Shown here: positions 9,502 to 16,927 of the stretch, piece by piece
Numbering within the stretch: the stretch's first letter is position 1
How the letters are laid out: each line of letters starts with the position of its first letter
NCBI GenBank assembly: GCA_015863195.1
Contig: JACBXO010000003.1
Coordinates: 1 to 64,000 of the forward strand
Source of the DNA: Aerococcaceae bacterium DSM 111022
GTDB lineage: Bacteria; Bacillota; Bacilli; Lactobacillales; Aerococcaceae
Direction of reading: 5' to 3'
DNA length: 64,000 nt
Notes under the pieces: model-generated
Told to the model about the DNA's origin: nothing
What the model saw: only the letters and a program-made list of their open reading frames with translations
Databases searched by the model: none
Program-made: the position numbers and the translations under genes

Positions 9502-10191
9502 CTATGCTTCGAAATCAGTTTGACCTAAGCCCCAGTTAACCCATCCACGTACAGAGTTTAGAGCGAAACAAATATACATCACTGCCATTTGTGGTTCACC
9601 CACACCTAACCAGATAATAACTCCGATTACGTTTGTAAGTCCCCATAACCACCATGAGTTACGGTTACGGCGCATTTGCATAACTTGAGCAACAATGGCT
9701 GTAGAGTTGTTGAATGCATCTAATACGATATATTGACCACCCATAAAGTAAGAAATAACACCTAACACTACACCACCAACAATAACTGCGATGATAATGT
9801 CACGCCAGTTTGTTGTTTTAACAATTTTGATGTCCCCAGAAGAATCATCACCTTCATCTTTTTTAGAACCTAACCAAGAAGGTAAACCAATAAAGATATT
9901 CGATAAGAAATAGAATGCAGACATAAACATGTCACCGTATAAAGCTGAACGGAATGCTTGAACTGTCGCGAATAAGTTTTGTGTCATGTTGAATGGGAAG
10001 TTCCAAGTTTTAGCATGCGCTAAACCAATTGTCCCAACTAAACCTAACCAAGAAACTAAGTTAGCTAAAGTCATCCAACCATTTTCCATTGAACCATTAA
10101 ATGTTAATACCACCATTGCCAGTGAGATAACAATATTAAAATAAGTAATAAATTTGCCGTTTTCTTTTAAGTTTTCCATCATTTTTTCCAT
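9502..10191 (-). CDS. pnuC: PnuC-family (deoxy)nucleoside/nicotinamide riboside transporter
   Basis: 229 residues with about seven hydrophobic segments and the PnuC pattern: WMTLANLVSWLGLVGTIGL, AVQAFRSALYGDMF-like central helices, and NRNSWWLWGLTNVIGVIIW near residue 175. PnuC-type carriers move vitamin-derived nucleosides by facilitated diffusion, trapped by later phosphorylation. Its position between deoR and pdp suggests that this copy transports deoxynucleosides rather than nicotinamide riboside; that is inference from context. It starts with ATG after AAGGAGC. Confidence 0.8.
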   Translation of the reverse strand: MEKMMENLKENGKFITYFNIVISLAMVVLTFNGSMENGWMTLANLVSWLGLVGTIGLAHAKTWNFPFNMTQNLFATVQAFRSALYGDMFMSAFYFLSNIFIGLPSWLGSKKDEGDDSSGDIKIVKTTNWRDIIIAVIVGGVVLGVISYFMGGQYIVLDAFNNSTAIVAQVMQMRRNRNSWWLWGLTNVIGVIIWLGVGEPQMAVMYICFALNSVRGWVNWGLGQTDFEA

Positions 10192-10203
10192 AATAAGTGC
10201 TCC

Positions 10204-11172
10204 TTATAAATTCAATAAACTTTGTGCTAATAATGTGTCGATAAAGACTTGCTTAGCATAGCCACCTTTAAGCGTCGCATTAACCGCTTTGGCTTTATTA
10301 GATCCCGCAGCGACTAAAATTGAATGCTCAACTTCTTTTAAAGCGTCTAATTGGATACCAACTGTTCTTTCATTCAACTCCGGATCCACAATCGCACCAT
10401 CTTTATCAATAAATCTAGAAACTATATCACCTACCGCATGTTTGCGGAGATTCGTTTTTTCAGTATCATTTAAATATTCTAATTCAAAGAGTAGAGCTTT
10501 CTTACGAACCGTACCAACAGAGAAAACGGTTACATCAGCGGTTGACCCTAGCTCTAAAATTCGTGACATATGACGGTCCGCCTCAACAATTTCTTTAGTT
10601 GAAACCTCGTCAAAAATAGTCGGTAAAGGTAAATATTCCGGCTGAGTATGGAAAACACTCGCGAAAGTATTAATAATTTGGTAAGCAAACGTCTCAGAAT
10701 AAGATAAACTCACGCTTCCCTTTAACTGCACTGTACTAATATTTTCCGGGGCAATATACTCATCACGCGAAGCCGAAACCATTAACTGATCCGCCACCGC
10801 ATGTAATGTCCGCCCCCATCCCACACCAATCGTCATACCCGCCTTAACATTATCCAAAAGATAATTAGCCGTGTAAGCAGCAACAGCCTGAAGAGCGTCC
10901 TTTTGATTATCATAATTATCAGGCACAACCTGAATATACTGATCATATTTCTCAGACAACTGCTCACTCAAAACAGTCGCCTGCCCAAACGGATTATGAA
11001 TATTCACCTGAACAATCGAATTATCCTTCGCATATTGCAATAACCGCGAAACCGTCGGCCGCGACATATCCAGCCGCTCCGCAATCTGCTTTTGATCCAT
11101 ATCTTCAATATAAAATAAACGCGCCACTTCCACACTCTGAGTCATTCGTCTCAAATCTAATTTATCTCTCAA
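10204..11172 (-). CDS. deoR: SorC/DeoR-type deoxyribonucleoside regulator
   Basis: 322 residues. An N-terminal helix-turn-helix (QKQIAERLDMSRPTVSRLLQYAKD near residues 28-50) is followed by a sugar-binding SorC domain (GVGWGRTLHAVADQL near residue 118, with the GxGWG...T pattern of the effector site). It resembles Bacillus DeoR, a repressor released by deoxyribose-5-phosphate, rather than the short E. coli DeoR. It starts at TTG (11172), preceded by GGAGTG inside the end of deoB. It is encoded within the operon it probably regulates, downstream of deoB. Confidence 0.85.
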   Translation of the reverse strand: MRDKLDLRRMTQSVEVARLFYIEDMDQKQIAERLDMSRPTVSRLLQYAKDNSIVQVNIHNPFGQATVLSEQLSEKYDQYIQVVPDNYDNQKDALQAVAAYTANYLLDNVKAGMTIGVGWGRTLHAVADQLMVSASRDEYIAPENISTVQLKGSVSLSYSETFAYQIINTFASVFHTQPEYLPLPTIFDEVSTKEIVEADRHMSRILELGSTADVTVFSVGTVRKKALLFELEYLNDTEKTNLRKHAVGDIVSRFIDKDGAIVDPELNERTVGIQLDALKEVEHSILVAAGSNKAKAVNATLKGGYAKQVFIDTLLAQSLLNL

Positions 11173-11178
11173 TTAATT

Positions 11179-12363
11179 TCACTCCAATATTTTTAAGAAA
11201 CTCTCACCCATTCCAGTCCCCGCCAAACCGAAGTTCTCAGCAATCGTCGCCCCAACATCAGCAAAAGTATGGCGTCTACCCAGGTTACCAACTCCGATGA
11301 AAGAAGGCGAATAAACTAATAATGGTACAAGTTCTCTCGTATGATCTGACCCGGAAAAACCTGGGTCATTACCATGGTCGGCAGTGATGATTAATAAATC
11401 GTCTGCTTTTAATTCCTCTAATACAGTGCCTAAACGTGTATCGAAGAGCTCAAGTTCTTTACCAAAGCCAATCGGATCACGGCGGTGTCCGTATTTAGAA
11501 TCAAAATCAACCAGATTTACAAAACATAAACCAGTAAAATCTTGAGTCATCACTTCATCAAGATGATCCATGCCATCCATGTTGTCTTTATTATGATACG
11601 ATAATTGGATGCCTTGTCCAGCAAATAAATCAGAAATTTTACCAATACCAATCGTTTTAAACCCATTGTCACTTAAAATATCTAAAGTCGACTTATCTGT
11701 CGGCTGTAGGGCATAGTCATGACGGCGGTCCGTACGAATGAATCCGGTCTCATTATTTCCTATAAAAGGTCTGGCGATAACGCGTCCCAATGTATATTCA
11801 GGACCATTAACCAGCGTACGCACATATTCACAAATGGCATACAATTCTTCAACCGGCACAATATCTTCATGAGCTGCAATCTGGAATACCGAATCACCGG
11901 ATGTATAAACGATTAAATCACCCGTTTCAACATGGTGCTGACCATATTCTTCTATAACAGTCGTACCAGACATTGGCTTATTCGCTACCACACCTCGATT
12001 TGTATGGGCTTTCACTTTATCGATTAAATCAACCGGGAAACCATTAGGGAAAGTGTCAACGTCAGGCGTTAACATTCCCATCATTTCCCAGTGACCATCG
12101 ATAGAGTCTTTACCAATTGATTGTTCAGTCATCGTACCAAAGTAGGCAAGTGGTTCTTCTTGAGCGTCAATTCCAAGAAGTGGTTTCTCGCGTAAATTCC
12201 CAATTCCCATTTTTTCTAAATTAGGAATTTCCAGATTACCTTCAAAGGCAAGGGCGACACTATTTAAAGTATCCGCACCCTCATCGTTGAATTTAGCGGC
12301 ATCTGGGGCAGAACCAGTTCCTACAGAATCAAGTACGATGGTAAAGATTCTATTATATTTCAC
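11179..12363 (-). CDS. deoB: Phosphopentomutase
   Basis: 394 residues, full length. It converts (deoxy)ribose-1-phosphate to the 5-phosphate using two metal ions. DSVGTGSAPDA at the N-terminus and TADHGNDPGFSGSDHTRE near residue 325 supply metal ligands of the alkaline-phosphatase fold. The active-site loop reads GKDSIDGHWEMMG near residue 85, with Ser at the position where better-studied enzymes carry the phosphorylated Thr; Ser can probably do the same job. It is 11 bases after deoC and 6 bases before deoR. Confidence 0.95.
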   Translation of the reverse strand: MKYNRIFTIVLDSVGTGSAPDAAKFNDEGADTLNSVALAFEGNLEIPNLEKMGIGNLREKPLLGIDAQEEPLAYFGTMTEQSIGKDSIDGHWEMMGMLTPDVDTFPNGFPVDLIDKVKAHTNRGVVANKPMSGTTVIEEYGQHHVETGDLIVYTSGDSVFQIAAHEDIVPVEELYAICEYVRTLVNGPEYTLGRVIARPFIGNNETGFIRTDRRHDYALQPTDKSTLDILSDNGFKTIGIGKISDLFAGQGIQLSYHNKDNMDGMDHLDEVMTQDFTGLCFVNLVDFDSKYGHRRDPIGFGKELELFDTRLGTVLEELKADDLLIITADHGNDPGFSGSDHTRELVPLLVYSPSFIGVGNLGRRHTFADVGATIAENFGLAGTGMGESFLKILE

Positions 12364-12374
12364 GTAAATTCCTC

Positions 12375-13031
12375 CTACGAATTCATTACGTCAACTGTGC
12401 GGCTTAAACCAACACGGCTTGCTCCAGCTTCGATCATATTTAAAACATCTTCTTTAGTACGGATACCACCAGAAGCTTTAACACCCACATTAGGTCCAAC
12501 TGTTTCACGCATTAAACGAACGTCTTCAACCGTTGCTCCACCTGTACCAAAACCAGTAGAAGTTTTAACATAGTCTGCATTTGCTTTAACTGAAAGCTCG
12601 CAAGCTGTCACTTTTTGCTCATCTGTTAAGTAGCAGTTTTCAATAATAACTTTTAATAATTTACCTGCTTTATGCGTTTCTTCAGCAACTGCTTTGATGT
12701 CTTCATAAACAAAGTCAGTATTACCAGCGATTAATTCACCGATATTGATAACCATATCCACTTCTTCAGCACCTTTAGCAATCACGTCGCGTGTTTCTAA
12801 AACTTTCGCGTCTGTTGTGTTTGCACCTAGAGGAAAGCCGATTACCGCGATGGGTTTAACGTCTGTTCCTTCTAATTCTTGCTTCACTAATGGAATCCAG
12901 TGTCCATTTACACAGACAGTTGCTGTGTTATATTCTTTCGCTTCACCGGCAACGCGGATTACGTCTTCTTTAGTCGCATCTGCATTTAAGATCGTGTGAT
13001 CGAAATACTTCGCTAAATTTTCTTGAGTCAT
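12375..13031 (-). CDS. deoC: Deoxyribose-phosphate aldolase
   Basis: 218 residues. It cleaves deoxyribose-5-phosphate to glyceraldehyde-3-phosphate and acetaldehyde. The Schiff-base lysine is Lys156 in [25 protein letters not shown] near residue 127 and [13 protein letters not shown] near residue 185 complete the active site of this TIM-barrel family. First gene of the minus-strand operon deoC-deoB-deoR-pnuC-pdp, with its own promoter just upstream. It starts with ATG after AAAGGAGGAG. Confidence 0.96.
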   Translation of the reverse strand: MTQENLAKYFDHTILNADATKEDVIRVAGEAKEYNTATVCVNGHWIPLVKQELEGTDVKPIAVIGFPLGANTTDAKVLETRDVIAKGAEEVDMVINIGELIAGNTDFVYEDIKAVAEETHKAGKLLKVIIENCYLTDEQKVTACELSVKANADYVKTSTGFGTGGATVEDVRLMRETVGPNVGVKASGGIRTKEDVLNMIEAGASRVGLSRTVDVMNS

Positions 13032-13062
13032 TTATGTAACTCCTCCTTTACTTTATGACCCT

Positions 13063-13090
13063 ATTATAGCAACCGATTTCACAAATTCAA
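13063..13090 (-). promoter_or_regulatory. Promoter of the deo operon
   Basis: On the minus strand TTGAAT (13090-13085) and TATAAT (13068-13063) are separated by 16 bases, about 32 bases upstream of deoC. It is the only strong promoter seen before the operon. Confidence 0.8.
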
Positions 13091-13138
13091 TACTTTTTTA
13101 CATATTTTCTAAAATTTTATGAAATTATGTAAAAGTAT
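13090..13138. promoter_or_regulatory. Probable DeoR operator (interrupted palindrome)
   Basis: ATACTTTTTTACATA (13090-13104) and TATGTAAAAGTAT (13126-13138) are inverted copies, identical apart from two extra T in the left arm, separated by 21 AT-rich bases. The left arm touches the -35 box of the deo promoter. SorC-type regulators bind long interrupted palindromes as tetramers, so DeoR is the natural candidate; this is inference. Confidence 0.5.
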
Positions 13139-13208
13139 GGTGGATTAAGACTCGAAAAGTGGATAAATGAACCGATAATGGCAGGATGATTGTTTTATTT
13201 GATAAAAC

Positions 13209-13384
13209 GCATATCTGCGAGACAAGGGCCATTCATTGCTGCCATGGGACCGTCTTTCGCTTTTTTCAAAAGCTTCAGACTTGCCTGCCTATTGAATTTG
13301 TAGCTCCCGTTGGTCGCACAACTTCTAATACGGCAGTCATCCAGAAATCATGGCGCATGAATGGCCATTGTCTCTTTGATATGC
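13209..13384. repeat. 176-bp element with 28-bp terminal inverted repeats
   Basis: The arms 13209-13236 and 13357-13384 are reverse complements over 28 bases with about four mismatches; both begin GCATATC and include GAGACAA and GGCCATTCAT. The interior has a further CCATG/CATGG pair. The whole could be a MITE-like element or a structured transcript. A frame of 75 codons crosses it but has no ribosome binding site. Confidence 0.6.
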
Positions 13385-13690
13385 TAGTTTGTTTCAATAT
13401 TATAGAAGTCTAGTGATTGTATTATGCAAATTTATATAATGTTTATAAAATAAAGGGTGGGATGGTGTGGTGTGGTAGATTATTGTTTGTGTTGTGGTTT
13501 GATGTTACAAATAGGGAAGGGGGCGTCTTTTGAGTGGGTATTCGAACATAAATAGGGATAGTAATTTAAAAACTCATAAAACAGTTTAGATATGTTTTGG
13601 AATGAAGAGAAAATAGGGAAGGATCCCCTTTGAGTTTGAGGTGTGCTAATTGAAGGGTCTTTAAAGAATTAAGAGGGCGCATTTTGAAAA
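13385..13690. other. Intergenic DNA, weak repeats only
   Basis: No gene. The block AAATAGGGA recurs at 13509, 13550 and 13611 (spacings 41 and 61), and two copies are followed by CTTTTGAGT or CTTTGAGT. It runs directly into the tandem array at 13.69 kb. Confidence 0.4.
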
Positions 13691-14220
13691 TCATACAAAA
13701 TGTTGAGTCGAATAATAACTGCTCTGAAAAACTTGAGAAGTTATACGCAAACGCAAAATCGTATAAACTCTGCTCTGAAAAACTTGAGAAGTTATACACA
13801 ACTGCAAAATCGTATAAACTCTGCTTTAAAAAAGTTGAGAAGTTATACGCAAACGCAAAATCGTATAAACTCTGCTTTAAAAAAGTCGAGAAGTTATACG
13901 CAAATGCAAAATCGTATAATCTCTGCTGTAAAAAAGTCGCGAAGTTATACGCAAACGTAAAATCGTATAAACTCTGCTCTAAAAAACGCGAGAAGTTATA
14001 CGCAAACGCAATATCGTATAAACTCTGCTTTAAAAAGTCGAGAAGTTATTCGCAAACGCAAAATCGTATAAACTCTGCTGTAAAAAAGTCGAGAAGTTAT
14101 ACGCAAACGTAAAATCGTATAAACTCTGCTCTGAAAAACTTGAAAAGTTATACGCAAACGCTGAATCGTATAATCTCTGCTCTAAAAAACTTAAGAAGTT
14201 ATGCGAACGTATAATTTCTC
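13691..14220. repeat. 51-bp tandem array, about ten units, ending in a palindrome (locus 2)
   Basis: TTATAC-type starts are at 13741, 13792, 13843, 13894, 13945, 13996, 14046, 14097, 14148 and 14199; every step is 51 bases except one of 50. A degenerate first unit begins at 13691. Each unit contains GAGAAGTTATACG, then after 12-13 bases CGTATAA, so TTATACG and CGTATAA can pair. The last unit closes into a near-palindrome (14194-14219). The unit is related to locus 1 at 7.8-8.0 kb. It reads as 17-residue repeats in some frames, but the 50-bp unit shifts the frame, which argues against a protein. Confidence 0.9.
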
Positions 14221-14365
14221 GTGTTTAAAACCTGAGTTATTATCCAAAACCCACAAATGAAAATAAAAGGTCTATGAATGCTGTTTTATAGAAGGAATGC
14301 TAACTGGACGGTAATCTATTCAAATCTACAAACCAAGATGCATGCAGTTTCTAAGGAATAAAAAA

Positions 14366-14490
14366 GAAAGAGTCGTCGCAGCGACTCTCTCCTTATTGGT
14401 AATGTAGTTTTAGGCTTTGGCCTAAAAGTTTTCTTTTTAAAGATCTTTAAAGATGTCGTCAATTTCCAAAGAAATTGACCTCTGCATTTT
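14366..14490 (-). repeat. Four-hairpin dispersed element, copy 1
   Basis: Four hairpins in series: AGAGTCG/CGACTCT (14369-14388), TTTTAGGC/GCCTAAAA (around 14408-14427), the palindrome TTTAAAGATCTTTAAA (around 14436-14451) and GTCAATTTC/GAAATTGAC (14458-14479). A similar set occurs in the opposite orientation at 56707-56855, sharing GTCAATTTC/GAAATTGAC, an ATAAGGAG stretch and the GAGTCGCTG hairpin. The minus strand is given because the reverse complement matches copy 2. Confidence 0.6.
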
Positions 14491-14713
14491 AATCTCTCAG
14501 TTTGCAAACTCTCATAAAAATCTGATTCCTATCATTGTCTAACAGCATAAGGATAAAATCTGGATTTCTTTAACAGGCTCAAAACACTGAACCCAAAACC
14601 TGCACGCACTCTCACTCAAAACTTTCGAGGACAAGAAATAACCATAACAAAACCAAGCACTAATCCCCAGCAGTTCTCCGATTTCTCCCTTCCCCCTAGA
14701 AATATGGAGGTGA
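14491..14713. other. Intergenic DNA before the structured RNA candidate
   Basis: No gene or clear repeat. Minus-strand frames crossing it lack ribosome binding sites and show no family resemblance. Confidence 0.4.
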
Positions 14714-14743
14714 TTGAAATCCAATTATGTAAAGAGCTAAAAT
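14714..14743 (+). promoter_or_regulatory. Promoter-like sequence before the structured RNA candidate
   Basis: TTGAAA (14714-14719) and TAAAAT (14738-14743) with an 18-base spacer. A start near 14750 would fall just before the outermost paired arm at 14760, which fits plus-strand transcription. Confidence 0.5.
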
Positions 14744-14749
14744 CCCCAC

Positions 14750-15122
14750 AACAAACCAAGCATATCTGCGAGGAAAGGTGCAAAGCTAACTTAATCATTT
14801 GCGAAATACAGGCACGATTTTTCCCGTAGAAAAAGGAGTTTTGGCGTAGCTGCTGCGTCCGTTGTTGCTTTAGCAACTTTACGGACTTACATGCGATATA
14901 AAAGCAGTTCATCAAGAAAATATAAATAATGATAACTATAGTTTTGATACTATAGCAAGACAAGCTTAGAATACCTTGGCGCAAAGCCCTTAGAAGTTCT
15001 CTAGCTAAAACAGGCCGGAATAACAGCGTTATGAAGGCCGGTCCCTACGGAGAATAAATCGTGCCTGTATGAAGCAAATACCCATGGCAGCGATGAATAA
15101 CCTCGGTCTCGAAGGTATGCGT
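14750..15122 (+). ncRNA. Candidate large structured non-coding RNA
   Basis: Several pairs of arms are nested at long range: GCATA (14760) with TATGC (15116); CGAGG (14769) with CCTCG (15101); TTTGC (14798) with GCAAA (15073); a perfect 15-bp stem from ATACAGGCACGATTT (14806-14820) with its complement (15056-15070); and CCGTAG (14824) with CTACGG (15045). Inside are GTCCGT...ACGGAC with an inner GTTGC/GCAAC hairpin, CTATAG/CTATAG, and GGCC-ATAAC-AGC-GTTAT-GGCC. The layout resembles large ornate bacterial RNAs, but no known class is recognised. No protein frame in it is credible. Strand is inferred from the promoter-like sequence upstream. Confidence 0.55.
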
Positions 15123-15136
15123 TATCTCATTCGTCT

Positions 15137-15982
15137 TTATCTCCTTTGCGTCCATGGATATTTCGAAGCCTGCTCTTGTACAAACACATCCACTTCCTTC
15201 ATCTGCTTAACCACCTCAGGCATATCAAAAGCAGCCACAATTTTATCAATCAACTCACGACCACTAACAGCCAACTCCGCTTTTTGCTCATCACTTTCCA
15301 AATACATTGTCGGCATATGATCCATCGTATCACCAAAAATCATCCCCATCGCACCAGACTGAAAAGCCATACCATTCACTTTAGAAGCAAAACTCGTCGT
15401 TGAAGGTTTGCGCTCAGACCAGAAATCATTGTCAGGAGTCGTTAAAGGCACATCATCTAGCCGACCCAAAATATCATAAGCACCTAAAATCATTTCCGTA
15501 AATGGATCTTCGCTATTAGCCGATGCCATCAATTCAAAGAAATTGGTGTCGCCGATTTTATGCAGCGGGTCAATGTAAAGAATTGGAATATTATATTCAT
15601 CAAAAATTTCACGAACCACAGGACTAATATAAATATGGGCAGGCCCATGCGTCGTGACAAAGATTTGTCGACGGAACCCTTGGCGAATCAGGGACTTACT
15701 AATTTCTAAAAGATAAGCGATCGAAGCTTGAACTGGAACTTGCACCGTACTTTTCCCGCGAACGGTTGAACCGGCGTAGAAGTAGGGTAAATTGTGTAAG
15801 ACTAAGCCGTCACAAGCTTCGGCCATTTTCAAAGCGAGGGCTTCTGCCATGACTGTTTCGCTGTCGGCAGGAAGTCCGCCGTGGAGTTCTGTGACGCCAA
15901 CAGGTATAATAATGATATCATTAGAATCTAAATACTGAGTCACTTCGACGTCAGTGCATTTTGATAAAAAACGGGTACGCAT
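15137..15982 (-). CDS. Creatininase-family amidohydrolase-like protein
   Basis: 281 residues. The creatininase family is metal-dependent; here GVTELHGGLPADSET near residue 30 matches the metal-binding P-x-G-x-x-E-x-H region, and FVTTHGPAHIY near residue 120 corresponds to the usual N-G-H-G-G-N motif, strongly altered. Substrate is unknown; family members act on creatinine, pterin or flavin precursors and peptides. The frame opens at 16036, but the ATG at 15982 follows AAAGGA and gives the expected N-terminus. It is divergent from an AraC regulator with only 40 bases between, so the two may be co-regulated. Its stop lies 15 bases from the RNA candidate. Confidence 0.75.
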   Translation of the reverse strand: MRTRFLSKCTDVEVTQYLDSNDIIIIPVGVTELHGGLPADSETVMAEALALKMAEACDGLVLHNLPYFYAGSTVRGKSTVQVPVQASIAYLLEISKSLIRQGFRRQIFVTTHGPAHIYISPVVREIFDEYNIPILYIDPLHKIGDTNFFELMASANSEDPFTEMILGAYDILGRLDDVPLTTPDNDFWSERKPSTTSFASKVNGMAFQSGAMGMIFGDTMDHMPTMYLESDEQKAELAVSGRELIDKIVAAFDMPEVVKQMKEVDVFVQEQASKYPWTQRR

Positions 15983-16022
15983 AGTAAAAATCCTTTCTAT
16001 AATTACAATTGGAGGTGAGAAA

Positions 16023-16838
16023 ATGTCAACAGTCAATTCCCGCGGTCATGTTTACCGTTTAACGTCGGATAAACCACATTATCATTCTGGTCCGTCTGGG
16101 ACGGTTCGAATTATTATTCCTTTAGAACCACATAAATTAAGTATGACGCACCGCGAAACGCATGTACAACAAGGTGATATTATTAAAATCAAACCCCATG
16201 ATCCCTTTTCGATGATACTGAAAAGCGCTGGGCTAAGAGACAAAACAACAACGGCGTATGTTTATGAGTTTGAACCGCGCTTTTTCGACGACCTTGATTG
16301 GAGCGAGCCATTTTTATCCGACGACTCAGGCGTCCTCCGCACCTCTGCGCCAACGGTCATGAATTACATCGGGCTATCCGAAATTATGATCAATGAAATC
16401 GAGAGTGGCCGCGCGTTTAGCGACGAGCTGATTCAATATAATCTAAAAACTTTGAGCATTCACCTATACCGAACGAAAATTAATTACGATCAACCAAATG
16501 AAACGACCAATAGTACCGCCGATGCGATGTTATTTGAAACAATCAACAATTACATCCATGCCCATTACCAAGAAACGCTAACCAACAAGGAATTGTCCAA
16601 ACTCTTTTATGTCTCAGAGAAAAAACTAACGACACTTTTTAAAAAGTATGGCAAAAAGACCCCACAGAAATTTGTCGCGGCACGCCGCTTGAAAGTTGCC
16701 ATGGATTTAATCCGAGATGGACACAGTATTACAGAAGCAGTCGGCCAAGCCGGTTATAAAAACTATTCAACTTTTTACCGTCAATTTGTTAAAAATTTTG
16801 GCGAGAGTCCAGATGACTATTTCAACCAAGACAAATAG
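16023..16838 (+). CDS. AraC-family transcriptional regulator
   Basis: 271 residues. The C-terminal 100 residues hold two helix-turn-helix units of the AraC type: TNKELSKLFYVSEKKLTTLFKK and SITEAVGQAGYKNYSTFYRQF, ending in the usual FGESPDDYF. The N-terminal half looks like a cupin-type sensor (GPSGTVRIIIPLEPHKLSMT and a HVQQGDIIKIKPHDPFS stretch). The frame opens upstream, but the ATG at 16023 follows GGAGGTGA by four bases. It sits between a divergent creatininase-like gene and a downstream sugar kinase, which it may regulate. Confidence 0.88.
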   Translation: MSTVNSRGHVYRLTSDKPHYHSGPSGTVRIIIPLEPHKLSMTHRETHVQQGDIIKIKPHDPFSMILKSAGLRDKTTTAYVYEFEPRFFDDLDWSEPFLSDDSGVLRTSAPTVMNYIGLSEIMINEIESGRAFSDELIQYNLKTLSIHLYRTKINYDQPNETTNSTADAMLFETINNYIHAHYQETLTNKELSKLFYVSEKKLTTLFKKYGKKTPQKFVAARRLKVAMDLIRDGHSITEAVGQAGYKNYSTFYRQFVKNFGESPDDYFNQDK

Positions 16839-16927
16839 AGTGTAAATGGTTACCAGATATTTAAATTATAGCGAATATTGTGACTTTTGCCCACCTGTAT
16901 TTTAGAGACTTAGAAGTGAGGAATTTT

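Noticed and set aside
13186-13413. 75-codon frame in the inverted-repeat element
   Set aside because: No ribosome site; the sequence is explained by the 28-bp inverted arms.
13684-14112. Reading frame made of 17-residue repeats (KLYANAKSYKLC-like)
   Set aside because: The open frame is a by-product of a 51-bp DNA repeat. Another frame is open as well, one 50-bp unit shifts the frame, there is no ribosome site, and internal complementarity is what is conserved.
13691-14220. CRISPR array
   Set aside because: The whole 51-bp unit repeats; there are no unique spacers between constant repeats, and no cas genes in the window.
14616-14984. 122-codon minus-strand frame
   Set aside because: It crosses the structured RNA candidate, lacks a ribosome site and has an atypical composition rich in Cys and Ile.
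14750-15122. RNase P RNA or tmRNA
   Set aside because: GAGGAAAG occurs, as in RNase P, but the other conserved blocks are missing; tmRNA ends and tag frame are absent.
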